From positions 1-34,802 of IMG/VR virus record IMGVR_UViG_3300033149_001862: DNA of 34,802 nucleotides; one strand, written 5' to 3'. A program made the position numbers and the translations under genes. Below the pieces are notes generated by a model. That model had not been told where the DNA came from, made no database searches, and saw only the letters and a program-made list of their open reading frames with translations. Numbering within the stretch: position 1 is the first letter of the stretch; every line of letters starts with the position of its first letter. Source of the DNA: a virus. Below, piece after piece: positions 7,807-16,850 of this stretch.

Positions 7807-10800
7807 TCATCCGTAAGAGTTTGCGTCCTTCAGCTTCATTCTGGTGCCCAGTGTACCGATATCCAGCTCGATGCGCGACAGGCGCCAGTCCAGAGCCGCA
7901 CCGGATATGTCGTGCAACCGTAGTTTGATCGCCTGACACCGCTGCCGGGCGGGCATGACGCGAAAGCTGGACTGAGACGTGGTGCCGGACACGCCGGAGA
8001 AGTTCACCGTCTGGGTCGCCACGCTCTCGTAGTCATAGAATATCTCCAGCCGATAGTTGGAGTGTGGCAGCTTGCCCACCAGGTATATCCACCAGACACG
8101 CTGATACGCCGACAGCTCGCCCAGGTTGATCCACGGCGTCTCAATCAGCGCCTGATAGGCGCCCCCGGGGTCCTGGTATATCGACATCGGACCGGCGTAC
8201 CGCTCGCGCATCCACTGGAGTGTACCCGGGCTGCCAGTGGCCAGATAGTACACCCGGGTATCGTCTCCGTCACGTAGCGACGCAGCCAGGTGCGACAGTG
8301 TACCGGACGACAGGGAGACACTCCACCGATACCAGTGATTTACCGAGTAGTCCCACACCAGTATTTCGCCGTTGGCGGTCACCATGTACACACGCTTTGC
8401 CCGCGGCTCCGTGATGCCCGCGATAATCGCTTCATCCTGGTAGCCCTCCACCGGGCCACCGATGTATTTCAGCCCCGCCGGACTCGCCAGATGAAAGCCG
8501 TTGCGCGACCGGAAAAGCACGCCCATTGGTGTTTCAACCACGACCTCGGTTGACTCGATACCCAGCGAGTCGGTCAGCACGCGGATGGGCGGAAATTGTC
8601 CAACTCCGGCATTGTTCGGGCCGCCGACTGCCTGCCTGGAGTACACGGCGCCGCCCTTGAACACCACCACCGACTCGCCGGCTGCGGCGAGCGCGTAAAT
8701 ATCGCCCCGCTGGTATGTCTCCTGCACAAGGGCGTCGTTCCAGTCGACCGACACGCCGGCGCTGATCTCCTTTGACGGCAGAATCTTCTCTGGCAGTTCA
8801 CTGGACACGGCAAAAAGCCGATTGCACGCCTGCGCCAGCTTGGTACACGCGAAGTTGCAGGCGTTTTCCAGTATCCCGCCGGTGGTATACAGTACCTCGT
8901 TGAGCTGGATGTCACTGTCGCTGTTGTTGTCGTCGATGGTCACCGTGGCGGCCTGTAGATCGTTATCCTCCCCGTCCACGTCGATTTTGTAGTGCACCGT
9001 GCCCGCGTTTGTGGTGCGGTACAGGTGTATTTTTAGCTCCCGCTTGTCGTAGTCGGTGCCGGCCACCTGGTCGACTTGCCACTTGCTGCCAGTCTGGTAT
9101 GTCTGCACGATGATCCGCAGCCTGTAGGGGCCGCCGGATGACGATACGGTGTGACTCACCGGCTGTGACGGCTGCGAGCGATGCACGCGGCCGACGCGAT
9201 CCACCCATTCGTATACCGCCCGGTATACCACCGTCTCGCCGCCGGAGAATACACCGCTACCGTCTGCGATGTCGCTCACGCTGTCGATTTTCGGAGGCTC
9301 ATAAAACAGCGCCTCTTGCAGCGTGCCGTCAAACAGGTAAAGCTGTCCGCCGCCGATTATCAACCCGTCTGCAACCTCCCGGGCGGGCGCGGGCGCCGGG
9401 TCCAGGTCGATGTCCACCGAGTAGGCGGCGCTTTCGGTAAGCGCCCCGCCCTGGGCGGTAGACGACAGGACGCGGGTACGCTTCGACAGTGCCAACAGCA
9501 CCCTATCCTCGGCCGATGACACCACCGGCCTGCCCTTGCGGCTCAGCATTGCCAGCCGGGTAACCGCGTCATCCTTGCAAACCACCGCCTCGGTAAGCCA
9601 GCGGTAGTAGGCGTCATTATGCAGGTCGAACCGGCCCATAAGCCAGGTGGATTGCTGGAACCCGTCCAGAGCATCCTCGAACGAGGCAATAATCACTCGG
9701 CTGTACTCGCCGAACGTAAACGCCTGACTGACCAGCCAGTGGTTGTAAACCACCCCATTTGTAGACGATCCGGTGCCGTCATAGGCAATCACCTGGCGAA
9801 AGATGCTGGGATGGGTGCCACTGGTGGTCTGAACATAAACATCTAGCTCGCACTTTCCAGCCGTAGCGGTTAGTTTCGGGTTGTGAGATATGGCAATCGC
9901 GGCGGCAACGCTGCCCATGCCGGTAATCGTGGTTGGTGCCGTTACCTGTGTAAGCGATTCGTCGTACACGGCCATCCTGACGTTTAGCGCCGTGCCGTCG
10001 CACCAGCCGAATACCAGCAACCAGCGGCTGTTGGGCTGGTCGTAAACCCGATTGACCGTCAGCGCCACCGGGGTGGTCTCGCCAGTGATGCTCACGGTTC
10101 TGCGCAGCGTGCCGGCCCCGTCGTAGCCGCGGATCTCCAGGTTGCCGGTCGAGTTGTCGCGCCAGAACACCACGGAAGAATTGCCGTGAGTCGAATCCTC
10201 GTAGTAGCACGAATCGTGCGCGTTGAGCTGGGCCGACGTGATCGTGGTTACAAAAGTCCGCTGCGCGCTGCTGGCGTCCCACACTTCCAGATACAGGCTT
10301 TTGGTGGCACCCGATGACGCCGAGTAGCTATGGGCATGAGTCGTGGTGACCGCGTGAATCTGCGGCTGATATCCGCCGTTCAGAAAATGCCGATCCAGGT
10401 ACACGTTGCCCGTGTCGGCGTCGTAGATGGTAATCATGCCCCGCAGGGCGCCATGGTAATCTTCTTCACTGTGTACCACCAACCTGCGGCCGCCGACTTC
10501 CGCGATGTCGGCGTATGACAACTGGCGCCGGGCAGACACAACCTGCCGGTGCTTGAGTGAGCAAGGAAAGTACATGCCCGCCCGATGCCAGATGTCGGTT
10601 GTCCCGAGTTTTAGCGCGTACAGGTACCAGGCGCCGCCGGTTTTCTTGGCCGCCATAAGCACTTGGTCACGATACGACCACAGGGCATGCAGTTTTTCCA
10701 GCGAGCCGCCTTCGTTCGGCGTCAGGTCCACCTCTTGCAGCGGATAGCGCACGCGCGCCGAGCCCGTTTCGTCCAGGATTATGTTTTGCAGGTCCGCCAT

Positions 10801-10887
10801 GTGGGGCAGGGCAATCTGCTTCGGGTCGCTCCTGGTGTCGATGCCCGCCACCAGGGGGATGCTGATTTTTTGCTTTTGCAGTGGCAT
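7807..10887 (-). CDS. P22 gp10-like tail hub / stabilisation protein
   Basis: The protein has 1026 aa. The start is the ATG at 10887, which overlaps the upstream stop as TGATG; an open extension to 11004 has no start support and covers the previous gene. The N-terminus (KISIPLVAGIDTRSDPKQIA, then MADLQNIILDETGSARVRYP) matches the pattern of podovirus head-closure/stabilisation proteins related to P22 gp10. The body is mostly beta with repeated Tyr/Trp/Gly-rich strands that suggest propeller blades (for example VYMVTANGEILVWDYSVNHW). In P22 the protein extends the portal-gp4 channel and seats the tail spike and needle. Its place right after the adaptor genes agrees. Confidence 0.75.
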   Translation of the reverse strand: MPLQKQKISIPLVAGIDTRSDPKQIALPHMADLQNIILDETGSARVRYPLQEVDLTPNEGGSLEKLHALWSYRDQVLMAAKKTGGAWYLYALKLGTTDIWHRAGMYFPCSLKHRQVVSARRQLSYADIAEVGGRRLVVHSEEDYHGALRGMITIYDADTGNVYLDRHFLNGGYQPQIHAVTTTHAHSYSASSGATKSLYLEVWDASSAQRTFVTTITSAQLNAHDSCYYEDSTHGNSSVVFWRDNSTGNLEIRGYDGAGTLRRTVSITGETTPVALTVNRVYDQPNSRWLLVFGWCDGTALNVRMAVYDESLTQVTAPTTITGMGSVAAAIAISHNPKLTATAGKCELDVYVQTTSGTHPSIFRQVIAYDGTGSSTNGVVYNHWLVSQAFTFGEYSRVIIASFEDALDGFQQSTWLMGRFDLHNDAYYRWLTEAVVCKDDAVTRLAMLSRKGRPVVSSAEDRVLLALSKRTRVLSSTAQGGALTESAAYSVDIDLDPAPAPAREVADGLIIGGGQLYLFDGTLQEALFYEPPKIDSVSDIADGSGVFSGGETVVYRAVYEWVDRVGRVHRSQPSQPVSHTVSSSGGPYRLRIIVQTYQTGSKWQVDQVAGTDYDKRELKIHLYRTTNAGTVHYKIDVDGEDNDLQAATVTIDDNNSDSDIQLNEVLYTTGGILENACNFACTKLAQACNRLFAVSSELPEKILPSKEISAGVSVDWNDALVQETYQRGDIYALAAAGESVVVFKGGAVYSRQAVGGPNNAGVGQFPPIRVLTDSLGIESTEVVVETPMGVLFRSRNGFHLASPAGLKYIGGPVEGYQDEAIIAGITEPRAKRVYMVTANGEILVWDYSVNHWYRWSVSLSSGTLSHLAASLRDGDDTRVYYLATGSPGTLQWMRERYAGPMSIYQDPGGAYQALIETPWINLGELSAYQRVWWIYLVGKLPHSNYRLEIFYDYESVATQTVNFSGVSGTTSQSSFRVMPARQRCQAIKLRLHDISGAALDWRLSRIELDIGTLGTRMKLKDANSYG

Positions 10888-11189
10888 CAGAATACCCACA
10901 GGCTGACCGTCGCGCCAGCAGATGTGTTCAGGTAAAGATACCTGTCGTCCGGGTCCTGGGCTTCGTACACCGTGGCCGCGGCGTTGATGCGCACGATGAT
11001 CCAACCCTGGGGAGTTCTGCCAAGTCCGTGTGCCACGTAGTTTGTCGCTGCGCGTGACAACTCCTGGTCTGTCAACAGCACGCCGTCAACCAGATCACAA
11101 TGCCGATAGGGCAGCAGGTGGGATTCCAGGCGATCCTGGATTTCTCTCAGTCCCTCGTCCGGCAGGCGCTCGAACTCGGCGGGCTTCAT
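10887..11189 (-). CDS. Small conserved podovirus head-tail protein
   Basis: The protein has 100 aa. A helical N-terminus (ERLPDEGLREIQDRLESHLL) is followed by a C-terminus ending LYLNTSAGATVSLWVF, an ending I recall from small proteins in podovirus genomes near the tail-hub gene. GAGGG lies 9 bases before the ATG. It sits between the adaptor and the gp10-like gene and overlaps the latter by one base. It is probably a minor head-tail or fibre-attachment protein; the biochemical role is not known to me. Confidence 0.7.
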   Translation of the reverse strand: MKPAEFERLPDEGLREIQDRLESHLLPYRHCDLVDGVLLTDQELSRAATNYVAHGLGRTPQGWIIVRINAAATVYEAQDPDDRYLYLNTSAGATVSLWVF

Positions 11190-11192
11190 GCG

Positions 11193-11888
11193 TCACACCC
11201 TCGGCAGCGGGAAGTTACGACGACGGCGGTATCTGCCCGACACGTCCGGCGTAACGCGCGGGCGTGATGCGTCCCTGTTGGACGCCGAGCTGATTATGTG
11301 CTGCCGTGCACGCTCCCGCATCATCGTGGCCGGCCTGGTGTCCCGCTCCTGCCTGGTCAACACGTACTCGGCAATGTGGGCGACAACGAACGACTCCCAG
11401 CCGCGCGGGATTTCCGGGCTGATTTCGTCCTCCCAGTGAGTGAGATCCTTGAACTGCCTGACGTACCACATCTCGACATCCCTGTCTGATGCTGGCAGCG
11501 GGTGCCAGACAATCCTGTTGCCGCGCACTTGGTAGCGCGGATAGGAATCGGTCTCGGTGGTTTCCGTGCCCGACAGCTCCTCGAACCCCCACGGGTCGAT
11601 CTCGATCCGCTGACTGCCCTCTATCAGGTACAGGTGTTGCAGTTTGAAGAAGTCGTCCGGCAGCGTGGTGTATCTCTCGCCCGAGCGCATCTTGACTGTG
11701 TCGTCCGTGGCAAGAAATCCCTCCCACGCCTCAACCAGTAGGTCGCGCAGTTCGGCGAGTCCTTCGTTTGCTACCGCCTGTAGTTCTCCGGCCGAGTAGG
11801 CGTTGCCCGTCGCGGTATCGTCACCAAAGGGGATATCCGCGAGCATGAGCGCCCGAGCGCATATGGTGTACAGGGTCACTCGGGCCAT
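11193..11888 (-). CDS. Head-to-tail adaptor (P22 gp4 / T7 gp11-like)
   Basis: The protein has 231 aa. The N-terminal helices (VTLYTICARALMLADIPFGD) and a middle segment LPDDFFKLQHLYLIEG resemble podovirus adaptor proteins that bind under the portal and form the first tail ring. WHPLPASDRDVEMWYVRQF and the following ISPEIPRGWESFVVAHIAEY fit that family, in which a compact helical core assembles as a dodecamer. The C-terminus is Arg-rich (SGRYRRRRNFPLPRV). GAGGTGAG precedes the ATG. Gene order (capsid, small protein, adaptor, tail hub) supports the call. Confidence 0.75.
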   Translation of the reverse strand: MARVTLYTICARALMLADIPFGDDTATGNAYSAGELQAVANEGLAELRDLLVEAWEGFLATDDTVKMRSGERYTTLPDDFFKLQHLYLIEGSQRIEIDPWGFEELSGTETTETDSYPRYQVRGNRIVWHPLPASDRDVEMWYVRQFKDLTHWEDEISPEIPRGWESFVVAHIAEYVLTRQERDTRPATMMRERARQHIISSASNRDASRPRVTPDVSGRYRRRRNFPLPRV

Positions 11889-11896
11889 CGCTCACC

Positions 11897-12283
11897 TCAC
11901 GACCAGGAAGAGGTATTGCGCAGGGTCAGGCTGACCATCACCCGGTTGTTGGCGTGGGCAGCCACGTCGGCCGCGGCGCCGGCACCCTTGTCAACGATCC
12001 GGATGTCCACGTAGGGAGTCGAGCCGTCTACATCCTCGGCCGCTAACTCGGCGACCTCGCTGCCAGCGGCGTTGAGCATCAGGGTCACCTGCCCGGAAAT
12101 GAGCGCCGCGTAGGCGGTGGACAGTACCAGGCGAAAGACGCCCACGCCGGTGCGGCTCACCGAGGCGACGCCCTTGCCGGTCAGGCCGGTCGGGGCACCG
12201 GTGCCGGCGGGCTTGAACGTGCAATCGATCTTCATGAGCCCGGGCGCCGGGGCCTGTGGCTCGAAATAGCTTGAGTTCGGCAT
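11897..12283 (-). CDS. Small head-associated protein, unknown function (possible decoration protein)
   Basis: The protein has 128 aa. The ATG at 12283 has GGAGG 7 bases upstream. The open frame reaches back to 12349, but that extension has no ribosome site. It contains beta-strand-like stretches (VASVSRTGVGVFRLVLS, SGQVTLMLNAAG, NNRVMVSLTLRNTSSW), suggesting a small beta-sandwich. Immediately downstream of a capsid gene this position often holds a decoration or stabilising protein. That role is an inference from position only. Confidence 0.75.
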   Translation of the reverse strand: MPNSSYFEPQAPAPGLMKIDCTFKPAGTGAPTGLTGKGVASVSRTGVGVFRLVLSTAYAALISGQVTLMLNAAGSEVAELAAEDVDGSTPYVDIRIVDKGAGAAADVAAHANNRVMVSLTLRNTSSWS

Positions 12284-12351
12284 TTTTGATCCTCCACTTG
12301 CAAGTATGCCCGGGGGCGAGCCGAAGCCCACCCCCGGGCGCACGGTCACGG

Positions 12352-13596
12352 TCAGGCCAGCTTGATCCGCACGATGCTGGCGGGGTTCTGGGTGGCGAGC
12401 TGCGGGTATCCGCCGATTCGCGCCTCCACAGAGTTGTCGTTGTAGACGCGCAGCACACGCTGTCCGTCGTCGTCGATGATCGCCGGGTACTCACCCATGC
12501 CCATGAACACCAGGGCGTCCGGGTCAAACATCCAGGCGACATCGATCGGGCAGTACGGATGAGACAGCACGTCGATTTCCCCTTCGTCGCCGTAGACCTT
12601 CACCGACTTGAAACCGATGTCCGCCAGTGGCCCCTCCCTGCCCTGGGCGGGTACGAGGCCGTATTCCTTCTTCGAGCCGAGCAGGTTGACCAGCTTGCGG
12701 TAGTTGACGTTGCTCATGAAGCAGATACGCGGCAACGCGCCGTTCATGGCACCTTCGCTCTGCGCGTTGATCAGCGCTTCGTCCAGGTTTTCGTTGTTGG
12801 TGGTCGCGTCGTAGCGGGTGCCTGCCAGGCGCTGCACGTCCACCGACCGATCCACGCCGAAGAAGCTGTCGCCGGCGCTGGGCGCGGTGGCCGGGCACCA
12901 GGCTTCCAGACCGTAGATCTTCTTCCGATCGTTGGCGGCGGTGAAGTCGCCTTGCGGGGCCAGGTAGTCGTTGGCGGTCAGGCCGGTGATCTGGCTGGTC
13001 CAGTTGCTGTCCGACTCCAGAGTACCGGCGTCCCGGTCGATGGCGGTGATGGTCGCACTGCCCGACCGCGGATTCGCGCCACTGCCGGTGGTAGCCACCA
13101 CCTCCATGCCGACCTCGAACAGGTGGGCATCGGCTGCGTTTGCCAGCGTCAGGGTCGTGGTTGACACGCTTGCCACCTGTGCCAGCAGGCCGTGGCCGTC
13201 ACGGAATAAGTCGCGCTCGGTGTCCTTCAGGATGGAATCGTAGGCGCCATCGATCTCGCCCTCCAGGGCCTTCAGGAAGGCGACTTCGTTGTTGCGGGTG
13301 GCGGCGATCATCTTGCCGGTCACCCGGGCCAGCGAGTAGTTCTCCTGGCAGGTGACCTCGAACGCCCGGCGAGTGCCGGACAGGCTGGCGGCCAGGCTCT
13401 GTGCGGTGGAGAACGTCGCCGACCGAGCCTGCACGCTCGCCACGTCCACGGGGATCTTCTCCTGGTCACCGCCGGCGCCGAAGTCCTTTCGCAGGATCAT
13501 GAAGAACTTGTACTTGCGCCAGCCGAGCTTCAAAATGCGGTCGAAGTTGTACCGCTCTTTCAACATTGCGCTGGTTGCGCTCCAATCAAGGGCCAT
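12352..13596 (-). CDS. Major capsid protein
   Basis: The protein has 414 aa. It follows the scaffold gene and precedes adaptor genes, the standard place for the coat protein. The N-terminus (SATSAMLKERYNFDRILKLG) and a Met-rich central segment (ALPRICFMSNVNYRKLVNLL) resemble coat proteins of the HK97 fold that use a separate scaffold. About residues 150-260 form an inserted beta-rich domain (HLFEVGMEVVATTGSG, then GSATITAIDRDAGTLE). The ending QLATQNPASIVRIKLA is typical of this class. GGAGG lies 9 bases before the ATG. A 105-bp untranslated gap (13597-13701) precedes the gene and contains a short hairpin (AGCGC-GTAG-GCGCT, about 13674-13687). Confidence 0.85.
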   Translation of the reverse strand: MALDWSATSAMLKERYNFDRILKLGWRKYKFFMILRKDFGAGGDQEKIPVDVASVQARSATFSTAQSLAASLSGTRRAFEVTCQENYSLARVTGKMIAATRNNEVAFLKALEGEIDGAYDSILKDTERDLFRDGHGLLAQVASVSTTTLTLANAADAHLFEVGMEVVATTGSGANPRSGSATITAIDRDAGTLESDSNWTSQITGLTANDYLAPQGDFTAANDRKKIYGLEAWCPATAPSAGDSFFGVDRSVDVQRLAGTRYDATTNNENLDEALINAQSEGAMNGALPRICFMSNVNYRKLVNLLGSKKEYGLVPAQGREGPLADIGFKSVKVYGDEGEIDVLSHPYCPIDVAWMFDPDALVFMGMGEYPAIIDDDGQRVLRVYNDNSVEARIGGYPQLATQNPASIVRIKLA

Positions 13597-13701
13597 TTTG
13601 TGTTACCTCCGTCAAAACAGGGTTCTGGTTTCCGCTTGTTCCCGCTTCCGCGCTGTCTTGACGGCTGTGTGGTTGGAGCGCCTACGCGCTTGGTGGGTCG
13701 G

Positions 13702-14577
13702 CTACTGCTGGCGGACGGCACGTTGTTTCACGTACTCGATCCACTCCTTCGTCGTCATCTCGGCGGGGTTTTTGGGCTGTGCGCTGTTGGTACCCACCCC
13801 GTCGATGGCTGCCGTTCCGGTCGGAGTTTGCTGTTGCGGCTGCGAGCCGAGAATCTGCCTGATGGTCTCGCTCTTGCGAATGCGCTCCACCAGTTCCGCG
13901 GCTCTGGTTTTTAGCTTACCGGCGATTTCCTCCGGTGTCAAGCCCCTTCCGAACGTCTGCTGTGCCTCGGTGTAGGGTTGCTGCACCAGGGCGGCCAGAT
14001 CGGGCTCCCTGCCGAACAGGTCACGCTCGATGGCCAGCGCCAGCTTGAGTTCCTGCATGTCCGGGCTGCTCTCGGCCAACTCGCGCACCTTGCCGCCGAC
14101 CTCCTGGAAAAACGCCCGCTGCTTGGCTTCCTGCTCGCGCTGTTCCTCGGTTTTCATGCGCTCGTCCAGCCGGCTCTGGAGCTGGCTGATCTGGTCCTTG
14201 AGTGTCTGCACCTCGTTTTCGACCTTCGGCGCGCCGTCGCTGTTCAGGATGGTGTCCACCACCACCCCGGGGTCGATACCCAGGTCTTGGAGCGCCTGCG
14301 TGGGGTTCGACTTCCATGCGTCGAGTCGCTGCTGGTACTCGGCCAGTTGCTGTTCGAGCTGCTTTTTCTGTTGGCTGAGCTGGAACGTCTGCGCCTCGTG
14401 CTTTGCCACGGCCTCCAGGTACCGCTGCTGCAACTCGGCCGGGTCAACACTGGTTCCCGGGGTGGGCTGTGGTTCGCTTCCAGCCGGGGGCGTGGTCTGC
14501 GTCCCAGCGGAAGGGGTCTGCGGCTGTTGGGTACCACTTCCCGCGTCCTGCGGGGGTGTTGCGGTTGTGTCCGGCAT
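13702..14577 (-). CDS. Capsid scaffolding protein
   Basis: The protein has 291 aa and is highly charged. Residues 1-45 are a disordered Pro/Thr/Gln-rich tail; residues about 48-90 and 115-160 are coiled-coil-like (LSQQKKQLEQQLAEYQQRLD; LKDQISQLQSRLDERMKTEE). The C-terminus has a helical ending rich in Lys/Arg (TTKEWIEYVKQRAVRQQ), the kind of element that binds coat protein in scaffolds. It has no Cys or obvious enzyme motif. It lies between portal and capsid genes, the usual location. GGAGGAG precedes the ATG. Confidence 0.85.
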   Translation of the reverse strand: MPDTTATPPQDAGSGTQQPQTPSAGTQTTPPAGSEPQPTPGTSVDPAELQQRYLEAVAKHEAQTFQLSQQKKQLEQQLAEYQQRLDAWKSNPTQALQDLGIDPGVVVDTILNSDGAPKVENEVQTLKDQISQLQSRLDERMKTEEQREQEAKQRAFFQEVGGKVRELAESSPDMQELKLALAIERDLFGREPDLAALVQQPYTEAQQTFGRGLTPEEIAGKLKTRAAELVERIRKSETIRQILGSQPQQQTPTGTAAIDGVGTNSAQPKNPAEMTTKEWIEYVKQRAVRQQ

Positions 14578-14586
14578 GTGCTCCTC

Positions 14587-16398
14587 CTATTGCATGCCCG
14601 GCGGCATCTGGCCGGGGATGGGTTGCTGCTGCGGCTGCTGTTGGGCCATCTGCATGGTCATCTGTTGCTGCTGCACCTCGCGGATCATCGAGTCCACGGA
14701 TAGCAGGTACTGACGGAAGCCCTCCAAGATGTGCTCTGGCGCGTTGTTGTTGCGCGCTCGCAGGTATGCCGCCAGTACAAGCTGCTTGGCCGTCTGCAAG
14801 TCCAGGAACGACTCGGGCTGCACCGGCTTGCCTGCCTGTAGCTGCTCGATGTCGTACTGCACGGCCTGCACGCTGGCGGTCATCATGCTCATGGCGTCGT
14901 CGACGTCCGGGTGGTCGATCTTCGACGCCAGCAACGGTGCCGCCTGCGGAAAAATGCCCAACATCTCCTGGATGGTGCTCAGCCGACCGGCAGGCTCCCG
15001 GGGAAGTAGCGACGCCGGGCGAATCTGCACCATGTACCGACTGCGGTCACGGTCGAGGTCGCTCAACAGCACTTCCGCGAGTCCCTTTCCGCGCGGCACC
15101 AGCAACTTGACATTCTCGCCGCCCACGGCTTCCACCAGGTCGGTCGCAGCGTCAAGAATGCGCTCCGCGACCTCGACCCAGAAGTCATCCCAATCCTGGC
15201 CGATGTCCAGAAACCGCTGGCTCTCACTGTCCTTGTATTGGCGTAAGGCCTCGCCACTCGCCAAGCTGCCGGGCTTGCGCGAGTAGGCAAACAGTTGCGA
15301 GATGCCGAGAGCTTCGAATATGGCTTCCTTTTTCTCCCCGCGCTCGCTGAATAGTACCTGTGGCGGCCCCGGGTCCGGATTGAACACCGGGGGCGTGCCG
15401 GTGTACTCGACCACCAAAAACCCGCCCTCGTCGTTGCCCAGGTCGGTGATGTTTATCTTGCTGCCCTTCTCGGCGAACACGCGGGTTGTGCTTGCGTTGA
15501 GCAGTCGGCCGATGCGTCGGTCAAGGAAGGTCACCTGCTTCTGCTGCTGCACCACATCCTCGATGGCGCCCATGCCATGCCAGCCGAGGGTGCGCTTTTT
15601 CCACCGCCAGATGACGAACGGGAACGCCTCGCGCTCCCAGTCATCGACAAACAGCGTGCCCGCGGTGGTGCTGATTACGTGCAGGCCGTCTCCCGCGCCC
15701 GGCGCGCTCGGCAGGTGCCATGCCTCGAACACGGACACGGGCTCGTCGATCTGCCAACTGCCACCCTTCAGCTCGCGGTGGAGCTGCGCGTTGTTCACCG
15801 CATGGGCATACTTCTTTCCCTTCCACCGGGCAGCCAACTCCGAGCGGGAAACCACGCGGGTCTGAAACATACTCTTGGGGGCACCGTCCTTGCCATCCAG
15901 GTAATCAACCAGCAGTTCCGACGCCAGCACCCGGCGCAACCGGATTCGCTTTGCCATCGGGTCGGCGTAGACCTTCATGGCCGCCACATCCCAGATGCAG
16001 CCGTCAAGGAATATCTGCCGGCCGAGTGCATAGCCCTTTTGGTCGGCGATTACCCCCTCGACCAGCAGTGTCTGCTGCTTGGCCTTCTTTTGCAGTTCGT
16101 AGTCGCCGGCGTTTGTGAGCACGATGGGCCGCGGTCGACTGCTGGCAATCTTGGCAACAATCGAGTCGATGGCCTGTTTGAGCACGTTCTCCTTGCTGTC
16201 CTCATCGTCGATGATATCCGTCTGTGATTCGGCCCAACTGAGCCCATCCAGGCTTGGGATGTGCCGCCCCTCGTACAGGCTCAGGTAGTACGCATATCGC
16301 TGCCGACGCTCCTGCTGTTGGTTTTCGATAGCCCGCACGGCCTCGGTGATCTCACCGTGCAGCAGTGTCCTGTCTGCCTCCCACCAGCGGCCGGCCAT
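14587..16398 (-). CDS. Portal protein
   Basis: The protein has 603 aa from the ATG at 16398, which overlaps the preceding stop (TGATG); a GTG one codon upstream is also possible. Portal-like features are an N-terminal helical part (YYLSLYEGRHIPSLDG), a wing region with strands (DVAAMKVYADPMAKRIRLRR), PFVIWRWKKRTLGWHGMGAI before a long helix (IEDVVQQQKQVTFLDRRIGR), and a Gln/Met/Pro-rich tail at the end. The length and the position between terminase and scaffold are standard. The portal is the dodecameric DNA entry and exit vertex and the dock for the terminase. Confidence 0.85.
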   Translation of the reverse strand: MAGRWWEADRTLLHGEITEAVRAIENQQQERRQRYAYYLSLYEGRHIPSLDGLSWAESQTDIIDDEDSKENVLKQAIDSIVAKIASSRPRPIVLTNAGDYELQKKAKQQTLLVEGVIADQKGYALGRQIFLDGCIWDVAAMKVYADPMAKRIRLRRVLASELLVDYLDGKDGAPKSMFQTRVVSRSELAARWKGKKYAHAVNNAQLHRELKGGSWQIDEPVSVFEAWHLPSAPGAGDGLHVISTTAGTLFVDDWEREAFPFVIWRWKKRTLGWHGMGAIEDVVQQQKQVTFLDRRIGRLLNASTTRVFAEKGSKINITDLGNDEGGFLVVEYTGTPPVFNPDPGPPQVLFSERGEKKEAIFEALGISQLFAYSRKPGSLASGEALRQYKDSESQRFLDIGQDWDDFWVEVAERILDAATDLVEAVGGENVKLLVPRGKGLAEVLLSDLDRDRSRYMVQIRPASLLPREPAGRLSTIQEMLGIFPQAAPLLASKIDHPDVDDAMSMMTASVQAVQYDIEQLQAGKPVQPESFLDLQTAKQLVLAAYLRARNNNAPEHILEGFRQYLLSVDSMIREVQQQQMTMQMAQQQPQQQPIPGQMPPGMQ

Positions 16399-16850
16399 CA
16401 CTCAGCCCCCAGGATGACGACGGTACAGTACGCACCGTCTACCGCGTGCATGCTGCCCACGGACAGGTCCGCCGTCTCGTCAACGTCCGCCAAGCACACC
16501 CAGCCGCCGGGTGGCACAGTGATGGTATCGGCGGCCACGGTGCCGTACTTGGCCGTGAACTCCACGGCAATGCGGTTGGTGTCATCGTGGTTGATTACCA
16601 CCACCTGGCGGACTGTGCTCAGGGTGTTTGCGGCGTAGACCACCTCCTTGCTGCTGCTGCTGTTGGGCGCTTCGATGCGCGACAGCACGCGAGCGTCTTT
16701 CATGCCCGTGCTGTCCTGGTATCCCTCGCCGTCCGCCTGTGGCACCGTGTACTTGTCACACCGGTAATCGGTCGGCGCGAAGTCGCTGTTGGTTGCCACC
16801 TCGACAACCGGGTATGTCCGGATGTACCGGCTGCTGCCTAGTTCGGCCAT
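16398..16850 (-). CDS. Hypothetical beta-rich structural protein between terminase and portal
   Basis: The protein has 150 aa. The ATG has GGAGGA 8 bases upstream, and the first 13 bases overlap the end of the terminase gene. The sequence has alternating beta strands (STVRQVVVINHDDTNRIAVE; TITVPPGGWVCLADVDE), reminiscent of small beta-barrel or carbohydrate-module folds. It has no membrane segment or enzyme motif. Its place suggests a minor head protein. I do not recognise the family. Confidence 0.7.
   Translation of the reverse strand: MAELGSSRYIRTYPVVEVATNSDFAPTDYRCDKYTVPQADGEGYQDSTGMKDARVLSRIEAPNSSSSKEVVYAANTLSTVRQVVVINHDDTNRIAVEFTAKYGTVAADTITVPPGGWVCLADVDETADLSVGSMHAVDGAYCTVVILGAE

Noticed and set aside
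10888-11004. Upstream extension of the gp10-like gene
   Set aside because: The extension overlaps the 100-aa gene and has no ribosome site. The TGATG overlap at 10887 is a better start.
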